From an uncultured Eubacteriales bacterium (GTDB lineage Bacteria; Bacillota; Clostridia; Christensenellales; CAG-917): a DNA stretch of 64,000 nucleotides. Made by a program: the position numbers and the translations under genes. The first letter of the stretch is position 1. Every line of letters begins with the position of its first letter. The stretch is taken from assembly GCA_900549225.1 (NCBI GenBank), contig URNP01000006.1, positions 1 to 64,000 of the forward strand, in the 5' to 3' direction. Shown in pieces: positions 42,030-54,700 of the stretch. The notes beneath the pieces were generated by a model. The model was not told where the DNA came from and made no database searches. It saw only the letters and a program-made list of their open reading frames with translations.

Positions 42030-45000
42030 ATGGCCAGAGGAAAAACGACATATCTTATCGGTGCGCTGATTATCTGCATAATTGCGATACTTGCAGTGAC
42101 TATAGGATTGACGGCAGGCGGGGTTGTTGACTTGTTCAGCACCACCGTCACTTTCCGCACGGGCTCGGCAACTTACGAATACGACGGTTTACCCAAGACG
42201 TTAAATCAATGGTCGATAAGCAAAGGCGCACTCAAAAAAGGACACACCGCACAAGTCACCGTCACGGGCAAACAGACCGAAGTCGGTTCGAGCGGAAACA
42301 CGATGAGTGTTGCGATTTTTGACAAAGAAGGCAACGACGTCACTAATATCTACAGCATTAAATACGACATAGGCGATATAAAAGTTACGAAACGTGTTCT
42401 CGAAATCGAAAGTATCGACGCCGAAAAGGAATACGACGGTCAACCGTTGATTGCTGACGGCTACACGATAACGAACGGCACCGTCGCTCCCAAGCAAACT
42501 ATCGTCGCAACCGTTACGGGTTCTATCACCGAGATAGGCGAAACCGACAACACGTTTGACGTGAGAATTATGCAAGACGACGCCGACGTCAGCGACAATT
42601 ACGACATAAGGCTCAAAACGGGCAAACTCGCAGTGACAAAGCGCAAAGTCACCGTCAAAACCGCCGACGCACAAAAAGTGTACGACGGCAAACCGCTGTT
42701 CGACCACAGTTGGGAAATTACGAACGGAAGTTTGCTTGACGGACACCGCCTTGACGTCGAAGTCACGGGCGTTATAACCGAAATAGGAATAACCGACAAC
42801 GTTGCTACCGTGTATCTCGACGCGGGCGACGAGAGCATGGCAAACAACTACGAACTCACCGTCGAATTCGGAAAACTCAAAGTCGCGCTTGCCGAAATCA
42901 GCGTAAAGACGGGCTCGAAGTCCAAGATATTCGACAACAAGCCGCTCGTTTGTGAGGAATACGAAATAGTCGGCGGAGAACTTAAGCGCGGACATACGCT
43001 TGACGTCAAGTTTGCAAACGACGCCGTTGCGGCAGGCACTTACGACAACGAGGCGCAATTCTTCGTATACGACGAAAACGGAAACGACATAACGGATTTG
43101 TATATCATCGACACTGAATTCGGACAACTTGAAATATTGCCGCTCGAAGTCACTTTTGAGAGTGAGGACGAGAGCAAAGAATACGATGCTACTCCGCTTG
43201 AGGGCAACGCCGAAACTTGCAAAATCATAGGTGGCGGTTTGCTTGACGGGCACACCGTTTCGTTCAGAATGGCGGGCAGTCAGACCGATGCAGGCGAGTC
43301 GGACAATACGTTTATCGCGATTATTCTCGACGAGTCGGGCAACAACGTAACCAGCAGTTATATAGTCAATTTCGTTTACGGAAAACTCAAAGTCACACCT
43401 GCGCCTTTGGTTATCAAATCGGGAAGCGCAAGCAAGACGTACGACGGAAAACCGCTGACGTGCAACGAAGTCCAAGCCGAACCCTTGCCGTCGAGCGGAG
43501 GATTGAAAGGCAACGATTATTTCGATATAGATTCCATTATGTTCGTCAATTCGCAAACGGACGTGGGAAGCATTGACAACGTCGTTGCAAACATAGTCAT
43601 AAGAAACGAAGAGGGCAAAGACGTCACGGGCAATTACGACGTCACGACCGTTTGGGGCAAACTCACGGTGCTCAAGGCGAAGTTGCAAGTTCGCGCAGGC
43701 TCGAAGACCAAAGCGGACGACGGAGAGCCGCTCACCTGCGACGAGTTTTTCGTCGAACCCGAAGAGAACGTTGCCGACGGTGAAATCGTCGATGCGGTCA
43801 TCGAAGGCGAGCAGGTTGGCGTAGGCACGTCGGACAACGTCGTCGTATCCGTTTCAATCACCGACGCAAGCGGCAACGACAAATCGTTCAACTACGAAAT
43901 TACGACCAAAGACGGCACGTTGCGCATCACGGGCGATCGTCCCAACGCCCCCGGTCTCGATACGAGCGGCAGTACGGGCGGAGGTCCTGAAGGCGACGAA
44001 TCGCAAGAAAAAGTCGTATGTATGAAGATAAAATCAGACAAGGGAGGAAAAATCTATCTTCGCATCAAGAGCTTCGGCGATTACGTCGGCGGTTGGCAAA
44101 CTGCGCAGGATTTCGGAAGCACTCTCGACGGAGATTACGGATTTGCATATCTCACGGGCACGTTGCTTGAGGATAGCGGCTTCGTCCCGTCGAAAATAGA
44201 AATAGAAAATTACACACCCAACTATCTGCTGCCGTACTATCTTTCCATGCAGGAGAGCGCCTACGAAGTGCAGAGCAATGACATAGTTTTTGACGGAGAT
44301 ACGTCGCAAACGTATTCTGCGTTGTTCTATGCATTCGACTATGTTAACGACAGAGAAAAACTCGTTGAGAGAACGACTTATACGTCGCAAGAGAGCGCAT
44401 ATTACGGGTATGCGCAATCCGTTTATACCGTAATGAACGATTCGACGCGCGCGTACATGGATCAGATTATTGCCGAAAACTGTTTTGACAAAAACGATCC
44501 CGACGTCATCGGCAAGGTTGCAAGTTACGTTCAATCTGCGGCGGAGTATTCGATGAAATACGACCGCACTCTCGATTCGCAACCCGACGTTGCGGTTGCA
44601 TTTTTGAGAGATTACAAACAAGGCGTATGCAGACACTACGCAACCGCCGCAACTATGCTTTATCGTGCGCTTGGTTTTCCTGCAAGATACACCATAGGCT
44701 ATGCGGCAGACGCAAAAGCGGGCAAGTGGACGGAAGTTACGGGCAAGCAAGGTCACGCTTGGACGGAAGTATACGTTCAAGGCGTAGGCTGGGTTGAAGT
44801 CGAAGTTACGGGCGGTGATTCTGCAGGCGGTTCCGGCAGCGGCTCGGGAAGTGGTTCCGGCAGTGGATCGGGCAGCGGTTCCGGCAGCGGTTCGGGCAGC
44901 GGCGCAGAAAATAAAGGCGTGACGCTGACGCCGACTACGCTTGCAAAAGAATATCACAAAGAGGCAATCTATCTCGACGCGTCCGAAATCAAAACCGTGA

Positions 45001-45713
45001 CCGGATTCAGCAATTTTGAAAAGATGGGATACACCTACGACGTCGTATGCACTGGCACGCTTTCGCAGCCGGGCAAGGGCAAGAGTTCGATAAAGAGCAT
45101 CACGATATACGACCCCGCCGGAAACGACGTTACGGAAACGCTTTCGTTTAATTTGCAAGAAGGCGAATTGCAACTGTACCTTTACAAAGCAACCGTTACG
45201 ACGGAAGGGGCGGAGAAGTATTACGACGGCAAAGAACTGTCAAACGACAACTACACGGTTGAAGGGCTTCAATTGAGACACGTTGCAACCGTAAAAACGG
45301 AAAAAACCCAAACGACCGTCGGCAAAATTGCCAACGATCCGACGGTAAGCATAGTGGATGAAAAGGGCGAAGATCAGACGGATTATTACAAGATCGACAA
45401 AGTGTCGGGATTTTTGACCGTGAAGGCAAGGAAGTTGACGATAACGTCCGCCTCTTTGACGGAGTCGTTCGGAAATCTTGACGGAGAACCGCTTGAATGT
45501 GATCAATACACGTATACCGAGCGTGACGACGAAAAGGGAGAAGGACTTGCAGAGGGGCATACGCTCCAAGTGAAAATCACAGGCTCGCAAGACGGATTCG
45601 GTATGAGCGACAACACGATAGAAAGCGTCGTAATAGTCGACCAAGACGGCAACGACGTGACGAAATATTATGCGCTGACGCTTGAAGAAGGCAAACTTAT
45701 CGTTATGCCGTAA
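42030..45713 (+). CDS. MBG-repeat surface protein with transglutaminase-like domain
   Basis: The 1227-aa protein has an N-terminal signal anchor (about 9-30) and an extracellular part of about ten MBG_2-type beta repeats of 80-90 residues, each marked by a (V/T)YDGxPL-like motif: seven before and three after a transglutaminase-like domain (about 670-928). That domain has Cys867 in GVCRHYATAATML and His909 in GKQGHAWTEVY, the standard catalytic pair, but the third residue position reads EVT with Glu925 instead of the usual Asp of 'DPT'. A Ser-Gly dipeptide linker (about 932-955) follows. There is no LPxTG motif. AAGGAG precedes the ATG at 42030. Such a protein could crosslink or cleave surface polypeptides; its location next to ATPases and a giant paralogue suggests a shared assembly. 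Confidence 0.88.
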   Translation: MARGKTTYLIGALIICIIAILAVTIGLTAGGVVDLFSTTVTFRTGSATYEYDGLPKTLNQWSISKGALKKGHTAQVTVTGKQTEVGSSGNTMSVAIFDKEGNDVTNIYSIKYDIGDIKVTKRVLEIESIDAEKEYDGQPLIADGYTITNGTVAPKQTIVATVTGSITEIGETDNTFDVRIMQDDADVSDNYDIRLKTGKLAVTKRKVTVKTADAQKVYDGKPLFDHSWEITNGSLLDGHRLDVEVTGVITEIGITDNVATVYLDAGDESMANNYELTVEFGKLKVALAEISVKTGSKSKIFDNKPLVCEEYEIVGGELKRGHTLDVKFANDAVAAGTYDNEAQFFVYDENGNDITDLYIIDTEFGQLEILPLEVTFESEDESKEYDATPLEGNAETCKIIGGGLLDGHTVSFRMAGSQTDAGESDNTFIAIILDESGNNVTSSYIVNFVYGKLKVTPAPLVIKSGSASKTYDGKPLTCNEVQAEPLPSSGGLKGNDYFDIDSIMFVNSQTDVGSIDNVVANIVIRNEEGKDVTGNYDVTTVWGKLTVLKAKLQVRAGSKTKADDGEPLTCDEFFVEPEENVADGEIVDAVIEGEQVGVGTSDNVVVSVSITDASGNDKSFNYEITTKDGTLRITGDRPNAPGLDTSGSTGGGPEGDESQEKVVCMKIKSDKGGKIYLRIKSFGDYVGGWQTAQDFGSTLDGDYGFAYLTGTLLEDSGFVPSKIEIENYTPNYLLPYYLSMQESAYEVQSNDIVFDGDTSQTYSALFYAFDYVNDREKLVERTTYTSQESAYYGYAQSVYTVMNDSTRAYMDQIIAENCFDKNDPDVIGKVASYVQSAAEYSMKYDRTLDSQPDVAVAFLRDYKQGVCRHYATAATMLYRALGFPARYTIGYAADAKAGKWTEVTGKQGHAWTEVYVQGVGWVEVEVTGGDSAGGSGSGSGSGSGSGSGSGSGSGSGSGAENKGVTLTPTTLAKEYHKEAIYLDASEIKTVTGFSNFEKMGYTYDVVCTGTLSQPGKGKSSIKSITIYDPAGNDVTETLSFNLQEGELQLYLYKATVTTEGAEKYYDGKELSNDNYTVEGLQLRHVATVKTEKTQTTVGKIANDPTVSIVDEKGEDQTDYYKIDKVSGFLTVKARKLTITSASLTESFGNLDGEPLECDQYTYTERDDEKGEGLAEGHTLQVKITGSQDGFGMSDNTIESVVIVDQDGNDVTKYYALTLEEGKLIVMP
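44822..44905 (+). repeat. Tandem GGC-AGC/TCN-type repeat coding a Ser-Gly linker
   Basis: A run of short repeats such as GGTTCCGGCAGC and GGCTCGGGAAGT codes for about twelve Gly-Ser pairs. Third positions vary, so the encoded linker is maintained more strictly than the DNA, although slippage could still change its length. Confidence 0.8.
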
Positions 45714-45729
45714 AAGAGGTAAAATCGGT

Positions 45730-48700
45730 ATGAGATACAACAGTTACGAACAAAGAGTAGATAAGATGGTCAAAGCGAAGAAATTTGTTCTTCGCCATCT
45801 TGTCCTTATTGTCTGTTTGAGTATTCTTGCCGTAGCAACGGTCGTTTGCTTGTGCTCGATAAAGGGCACCGTTATAGAAGGGGACGCCCCCTTGAGTTTC
45901 GAGTACGGACAGGATTTTGAATATGAAGCCTCGGCAGTATTCAATTCCGTGACTTACCAGTTCAAAGCCGAAGGCAGTGACGAATGGACGAGCGTAGTTC
46001 CCAAGGAAGTTGGAACGTACAGCGTTCGCGCCGTTTCCAACGGCTTGTTCGGCGACGTCCGATACGGCGAGGTAAAGACTTTCACCATCAGCCCGAAGTC
46101 GCTTGACGTCACCATAAAAGAGGACAGCGTGACCTACGGTGAAAACCCGACGTTGCAAGCAGATCTTGCCAAAGGCGACGTCATCGAGTGTTCCGAATTC
46201 GATTTTGCCGATTTCACCAAAGAAACCACAACCGTCAAACCCGATTCCGAATCTTTGGTCATCAGAAATTCCGACGGCAAAGACGTCACGTCCTCATACG
46301 AAATCAACATAGTCGAAAAATCGATCAAATTCACAAAACGCGCAATTGAAATCGTCATATCGGGCGATGAAAAGGTGTATTTTGCAGGAAACCTCACAAT
46401 TCACGCCTTTGAAGTCAACGAAGAAAAGGGCACTTTGGCATACGGCGATAACGTCAGTATGGATTTTTCAAAGAGCATCATCGACGTTGGCGAAATTGAA
46501 AACACTCCCGAAAATTTCCGCATAACCAACACGCAAGGTCAAATCGTCACCGACAGATACGAAGTGACCAAAGTCGTAGGAACGCTGAAAATCACCAAGC
46601 GCCATCTCATCATCTATCCGAGCGGAGCAAGCAAGGTTTACGACGGTACGCCTTTGAGTTGTGCCGCCTACGATCAGAACAGAATAGAAGGCGACGGACT
46701 TGCCGGCAAGGACTACATATCTCAAGTCACCGCGCTCAATTCAATCACAACCGTTGCCGAATCCGAATCAGAAAACACAGAGGTCAATCACAATCAGATA
46801 GATATCAGAATTAGCGATCCCAATCGTAAAGACGCCGACGGCAAAGACCTTGACGTCACGCACGATTACAACATAATCTACTACAGGGACGATTCAAAAC
46901 TCACTATCACGCCTCGTCCAATCACCGTAACGTCGGAAGGCGCAAACAAGGTTTACGACGGCACTCCGCTCGAGAGTACAAATTTCGATTGCACGGAAGC
47001 GAGCCAAAGCAACCCAAACGAAGGACTTTTGTCAATTCACGATATATTTCCCGTGTCTAATGCGTCAATCCAAAACTATGTGGACGGCGGCATTGAAAAT
47101 ACGATTGAAGTTTGCATCAAGGAAGGCGACGAGGACGTCACCGCAAACTATGCAATCACTTACGATTTCGGCACTTTGACCATTTTGAAGCGTCCTATCA
47201 CCATAACGGCAGGAAGCGCCGACAAAACGTACGACGGCACAGCGCTTTCGTGCAATTCGTTCACGTATACTCTTCCTTCCGACGAAGTCGGAACAGGACT
47301 CGTTTGCGGCAGAATAACGCTTACGATAGCAGGTTTGCAAACGTTGGCAGGCGAGTCAACGAACGCCGTCGTTGACGGCAGTGTACTTATCTACGACGAC
47401 AACGACGTAGACGTCACGGACAATTACGATATAACCACACAAGTAGGCACTCTTACGGTCACACAACGCCCGATAAAGATTCAACCAACACACAAAACCA
47501 AGATATACGATGCAACGCCACTTGTATCTCGCGACGTCGACGTTTTGGTTGAAGACGGCTTTATGGCATTGGTCGACGGAGAATCTATCGTATGCAAACA
47601 AATGGGTTCGATTGCCACCGCAGGCAGTGAAACCGTTTCGCTCACCGCCGATGACGTTACAAACGGCGATTTCAAGATTTATTCGGGCGAATTCGACGTT
47701 ACGGACAGTTATGCCATTACGTTCGTAGACGGCGTTTACGAGATTGAAAAACGTCCGATTGCGGTGAAGCCCGTTGACAAAACCAAAGTATACGATGCCG
47801 AAGTGCTTACGTCCGATGAACTCCAAGTTCTTGACAAGGACGGATTCTATGCGCTCGTTGACGGACATAAACTCTCTTGCGACACGATGGGTGCGATCGT
47901 CAATGTCGAATCCGAAACGGTATATGCAAGCAGCGTTCGAGTATTCGATGCAACCGGCAATGAAGTCACCCCCAACTATGCAATCGATTCCAATACATCC
48001 GGCACGTTTACGATCACGCCTCGTCCGATCACCGTAACGTCGGAGGGCGCAAGAAAAGTTTACGACGACGTCGATTTGTCAAACGACAACTTTACGTACA
48101 CGCAACAGAGTGAAAACGAAGGTCTGCTCACCGACAAAGGACACAACATTGCCGCAGTTGAATTTGCAACGCTTCGTGACGTTGGCGAAATAGAAAACCG
48201 CATTATCGTTCGCATCACAAAAGGCGATGAACCCCTGACCCAAAACTACGATATCACCTACGTTTACGGCAGACTCGAAGTCACGCCTCGTCCAATCACT
48301 CTCACCGCCAACAGCCAAACGAGAATGTACGACGGCACTGCGCTTTATGACGACGGTTTCTCCGTTGAGGAATTCGATATTGAAAGCAACCGCGGCAGAA
48401 TTGAAGGACACGAGATCAATGCAACCGTAAAGGGCAGCATAACCAATGTCGGTGACGTTTCGAATATCATCGTCAAAGAATCTGTGGTCATCACGAGCGG
48501 AGAGCGCGACGTCACGCGCAACTACGATATAAGTCTTGCCGACGGCACTCTTACCGTCATCCATCGCCCGATAGTAGTCGTAAGTCTTTCGCAAACTTTC
48601 GTATACAACGGAAAGGATCAATCCTACGAAGAGTTTGACGTCACGGAAGGCGAAGGCATAACGGACGGAAAAGGTTCGATAATCAACGGACAGATCTCGA

Positions 48701-51700
48701 AAGTCGTCAACAACACAACGATACAAAACGTAAATGAAAGCGGCAAGGACAACGTCCTTGAAATCAGTATATTCGACGGCGATACCGACGTCACGGACAA
48801 CTATACGATTGATTATCAGTCGTATGGCAAATTGACTGTAACCAAACGTCCGATCACCGTCACCGCCAACAGCCAAACGAGAATGTACGACGGCACTCCG
48901 CTCGTTGACGGCGGAGTCAGTGCCGATCCGTTCAATGAAGAAAACGGTACGGGCATAGTTGACGGACATGTTGTCACGGCAACCGTAAAGGGCAGTATAA
49001 CCGACGTCGGTAGTGAAGCGAATATCATTATCGAAGGCTCTGTCGTTGTCAAAAACGGCGACGAAGAAGTTACGCCCAACTACGAGATAACCACACAAGT
49101 AGGCACGTTGACGGTCACAGTCCGCCCGATAAGAGTGCAAACCGCAACGGCGAGTTTCGTATACGACGGAAAAGAGCACTATTGCGACGATTTTGAAGTC
49201 GTAAGCGAGATAAAAGTCGCAGACAATCAAACGGCATCCGTTACGGCAAAGCCTTCCGTGCAGAACGTTTGGGACGGTACGATCGAGAACAAGTTGACCG
49301 TAGTCATTTACGACAAAGACGGCAAAGACGTCAGCAAAAACTACGAAATCACCTACGAGTACGGTGATATCAACGTCACGCCTCGCCAAATAAAGATCAC
49401 GGCAGGCAGTGCCGAGAAAGTCTACGACGACGAGCCGCTCTCTTGCTCCGACTACTACGTTGAATCTACAGACGGCGATAGAGGCCTTGCGCCCTCACAA
49501 CGCGCAGAGGCAAGCGTGGTTAAGCTCTCCGTTATTACTTACACGCCCACGCCTCAGCCAAACAGAATTGATCCCGCAAGCGTCGTTATATACGACCAAA
49601 ACGGACAATCCACCATAGGCGAACATTCCGTCAAAGAGAATTACGAGGTTGAATTCGTTGACGGCGAACTTATCGTAAACAAGCGCCCGATAACCGTAAC
49701 GGGTGTTTCGGACGAGAAGATTTACGATGCAACCGGACTTTTCAACAATGAATTTACTTACACGAAATACGGCAAAGACGAAGGCTTGCTTGAAAATAGA
49801 GAGCATAAAATCAGCAAATACAAATTTGCTACGCTTACCGATGCAGGTGAGATCGAAAACGTAATCACCGTCAACATAACAGTCGTACGTCAAAACGGCT
49901 ACGAGGAAAACGTTACCGAAAACTACAAGATCACTTACGTTTACGGCACACTCAAAGTCACGCCTCGTCCTATAACCGTAAAAACGAAAACGATGAGTTT
50001 CGTATACAACGGAAAGGAACAATTCTGCGAAGAGTTTAACGTCACGGAAGGCGAAGGTATAAAAGGACAAAATCCGATAGCCAACGGGCAAGAAGCAAGA
50101 GTCGCAAGCAACACGAAGATACAAAACGTCAAAGAAAGCGGCAAGGACAACGTCCTTGAAATCAAGATATTTGACTTTGAAGGCAATGAAATAAATCTCA
50201 AAAACTATGCGATAACGTACGAATACGGCACTTTGAGCGTCACTCCGCGCCCGATTGCCGTCAAACTCACAGACAGAAAAAAAGTTTACGATGCTCTCCC
50301 GTTCGTCACCGACCAAGTCGAAGTGATAAGCCTTGAAAACACGATGCCCATCGTTGACGGACACTATGTGCAAATCGATTCCGTTGGCGACGGTATCGTC
50401 GATGCAGATACGTACAAAGTCGGATTCAAGACAGCCTACATTTTCGATGCAAACGGCAATGACGTCACCGACAACTATGCCATAACTATGGTTGAGGGCA
50501 CGCTCACGATCCTCAAGCGCAAAGTCACCGTTACGGCAGGCAGCGCAAGCAAGGTTTACGACGGCAAGGCGCTTTGGTGCAAAGACGTGACGATCGAAGA
50601 GCAAAACGGAGATAGGGGAATCCTCGTCGGATTGCATTCTGCAAGCGCAAAAGTCAACGAGTTCAGCGTTACCGACTGGTCGGATACCATAAGATACAAC
50701 ACGATTGACGAGGCAAGTTTCATCGTTACGGCGGCGGACGGCAACGACGTCACCCGCAACTACGAGCCGCAGTTTATCAACGGTGAGTTGACGATATACA
50801 AGCGCCATATCACGATCACCGCACTCGGCGACGAAAAAGTGTACGACGACGCTCCGCTTATCAATAAGGAGTACACAGTCGAAACCGCCTTGGACGATCG
50901 AGGCTTGTTGACCGATCTCGGACACAAACTTTGCGATATGGTGACCAACGGCACGATCACCTCAAAAGGTAGCGTTCAAAACACGTTTGCAAACGAAGCA
51001 GTCATCACTGATGCAGACGACAAGGATATCACCTACAATTATCAGATCGAATACGTCTACGAAAACCTCGTCGTCACGCCTCGTCCGATCACCGTAACGA
51101 GCAAAGACGCGACCAAGATATACGATGCAACCGAACTAATCAATAAAGATGATTTCGATTACACGCATTTTGGCGAGAATATCGGTTTGATAAACGGACA
51201 CATAATCGAAGCATACACGTGGGCAGAACTTACCGATGCAGGTAGCAAGAAGAATGAAATCACCGTCAAGATAACCGTCGTGCGTGAAAACGGCGACGTA
51301 GACGTCGTAACGGGCAATTACAAGATAGAATACACCTACGGCACGCTTACCGTCACCAAGCGCCCGATAACCGTCGTCAGCGAGTCGAAAGAATTTGAAT
51401 ACAACGGAAAAGAGCAATTCTGGGACGGATTTAAGGCAACCAACGTCGTTGAAGGGCAAAAAGCGGTTGTCGAAACTCGCACGCAGATCAAAAACGTCGC
51501 AGAGAGTGGCAAGGATAACAAACTTACGGTTAAAGTCCTCGCCGCAGACGGCAAAACCGACGTCACGAACAACTATACGATTACATATCCGTCGTATGGC
51601 ACGTTGACCGTCACCAAGCGTGCAATCACGCTTAAACCCGCAGACGGCGAGAAAGTATACGACGGCAAAGCGTTCACTTCAACCGCAGTTGAGATAGTCA

Positions 51701-54700
51701 ACGGCTCTCTTGCCGAGGGGCACGCCTTCGATTGCAATCCTATGGGCACGCTCGTGAGTGTCGGCAGTGAAACGATATCGATCGACAAAGAAAACTTTAG
51801 AATCCTTGACGAGAAGAGACTCAACGCAACGGAAAATTACGATATAACCTATCAAGGCACGGGCACGCTCACGATCCTCAAGCGCAAAGTCACCGTCACC
51901 GCATGCAGTGCGGAAGTCGTAAGCGACGAAACGACGGTTCTCGAAAGAAAGTTGTTTAGATGCACGGAATTTGACGAAAACAAGCACGTCGGACTCGTTC
52001 CGTGGCACGATATAACCGCAACCGTCACAGGCAGACAAGAGGGCATAGGCAGTTCTCCGAACGTCGTTTCCGACGTCCGCATATACGATAAAAACACCAA
52101 CGAAGAGGTAACGGACAACTACGATATCACCCTCAAAAACGGCACGCTCAGAATCGTAAACAAAGACGGCGATTCCTCCGACAACGTCGTGTTGGATGAC
52201 GGCGGTGACTTGAGAGGCAACGACGGCCAAAGCACCGATCCCAAAGTCGTATTGTCCGTCAAGTCGGGCGTTTCCGACAGAGTTTATTTCAAACTCAAAT
52301 CCTACGGTGATTTCACGGGCAAGGGTTGGAGCGACGCGACCGCATACAATAGCACTATAGACGGTACTTACGGATTCGATTATCTGACGGGCAGAGCGCT
52401 TTCAGGCGCAGGGTTCACCGCGTACGATATTGCAATCAGATCAAATATTTCTCAGTACTTGTTGCCGTATTATATGGCGATGAGCGAAGGCAATTACAAC
52501 GTGCAAACGAGCGACGTTGCGTACGTCGGCAACGGACTTACTGATTATTATTCGCTCCAATATTACGTCGCATACGCAAAGCAGATCATCACACTCAAGA
52601 GCAGTGTCGAAGGCTCTGCGGAAGAGCAAGCACACAGAGCGTTCGTGAAAGAAAAATATACCACCGTTCCCGACGATATGAAAGTTTACTTGCAAGGCAT
52701 AATCGGCAAGCAAGGCTTCGATGCCGATTCTCTTGACGTGTACGAGCAAGTCGCCAACTATGTCAAGAGTGCCGCCAAGTACAACATGAAGTACGACAGC
52801 AATCTTGACAGCGCAACCAATATAATTTACGCGTTCTTGAACGAGTACAAAGAGGGTGTCTGCCGTCACTTTGCATCTGCCGCAACGCTCATTTTCCGTC
52901 AACTCGGCATACCTGCAAGATACGCAACGGGCTTGACGGGCAGAACGCAGGCAAACGAATGGACGGATATCACCACCAACGGTTCGCACGCATGGGTTGA
53001 AGTCTACGTTGACGGCATCGGTTGGGTACAACTTGAAGTCACTCCGGGCGGAGCGGGCAACGGCAACGGAAACGAGGAATCCGACGGTAACGGCGAAAGA
53101 TTCGACGGCTCCGATCTCACTCCCGATCAGAAGATTCTCGATATAACCCCGATCACCGTCTCCAAGATTCACGACGGAACGCCCTTGTACGCCGAAAACG
53201 AGATTATCGTCACCGAAAATATCCAAAGACTCCTCAAACTCGGCTACAGATACGTCGTCGAAGTCACGGGTTCGCAGACGGACGTCGGCATAGGCAAGAG
53301 CACGATCACAGAATTTGTCTTGTTCGATCCAAACGGCGCAAACGTGACTGACAACGGCACATTCACGATCAACTTGTGCGAGGGCGATATCGTCGTTTAC
53401 GACAAGAAGATAGGCATACACCTCGGAGAACTTGAAAAGACTTACGACGGACAACCCTTCGATATTTCTCAATATATGGCTAGATTGAGTGCAACTGCCG
53501 AAAATCTGCCCGAAGGTTACACCGTAGATTTCGAAATTGAACCTCTCGTAGATGCAGGCGTTTACACCGCATACGGCGTAACGATCAAGAATTACACCGT
53601 GCGCGATGCAAGCGGCAATATAGTCACGGGCATTCTCATCGAAATCGTTGACGGAAGTATCACGATTCTCAAACGCAATATCACCGTTGAGTCTAAAAAC
53701 TATACGAAAGTCTACGACGGCACACCGCTCAGAAACGAAGGCGACGTCACCGTAGAACGTCCAAACGGCAACAGAGGAATCCTTAACGGTCACGTTTTGT
53801 CTGCCAAGACGCTTGCGGAACGTACGAACGCAGGTTCGACTCCGAACGCCGTCACCGATATCGCAATCTTTGACGAGAAAGGCAACGACGTCACAAACAA
53901 CTACGCCGTAAGTACGATAGTGGGCACACTGACCGTTACCAAGCGTTGCGTGTATATCACAACCGCCGATGCAGAAAAGTTCTATGACGGCACTCCGCTT
54001 ACAAAAGAGCAGCCTTACACGGTCGAACCCTTCGATGCCGACAAGAAGAGCGGTTTCGTCCTCGACCACGCGTTTGGCGTATTGCAAGTCATCGGTTCGC
54101 AAACCGACGCGGGTCAGGCTCTCAACGAGATAAACTACAACACGATTTCAATCAAGGACGGTGCAGGAGTCGACGTAACTTCCAACTATCAAGTTATCTG
54201 CACACCGGGCACGCTTAACGTGCTTCAGAGAAGAATCACGATCACAACCGCCGATTCAACCAAGGTTTACGACGGTACGCCTTTGACGTGCGGCGATTAT
54301 GAGATTTCCGACGACGGACAAGATGGCGCAGGCTTTGCCCCGGGACAAAAGATAGGATCGGTTGAAATAGTAGGCTCGCGACTTGATGTGGGTTACTCTT
54401 CAAACACTGTCGGAAAACTGACCATCGTTGACGCGAACGGAAATGAAGTAAATCGTGACAATTACATCGTAACTTATCACGAAGGCACGCTCACCGTCAC
54501 AGCAAGGCCGATTTGGGTCAAGAGCGCAAGCGCAAGCAAAGTCTATGACGGCACACCGCTTTCGGCGGGCTACGACTATGAGCGTTTCAACGAATCGGGT
54601 AGCGGTCTTGCAAATGGACACGAAATCGAGGTTATCATCACTTCATCGCTTACAGACGTATGGATCATTCCCAACACAATCGACGACGTTATCATCACCG

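Noticed and set aside
45682..45729. TTG start at 45682 for the giant protein
   Set aside because: It lies within the preceding gene without a ribosome site; the ATG at 45730 begins a normal charged N-terminus before the signal anchor.
52441..54102. 553-codon reverse frame within the giant gene, and similar reverse frames at 42201-43688, 48079-49389, 49495-50925 and 57697-59178
   Set aside because: They arise from codon bias of the forward gene, have Val/Arg/Cys-rich nonsense composition and no ribosome sites.
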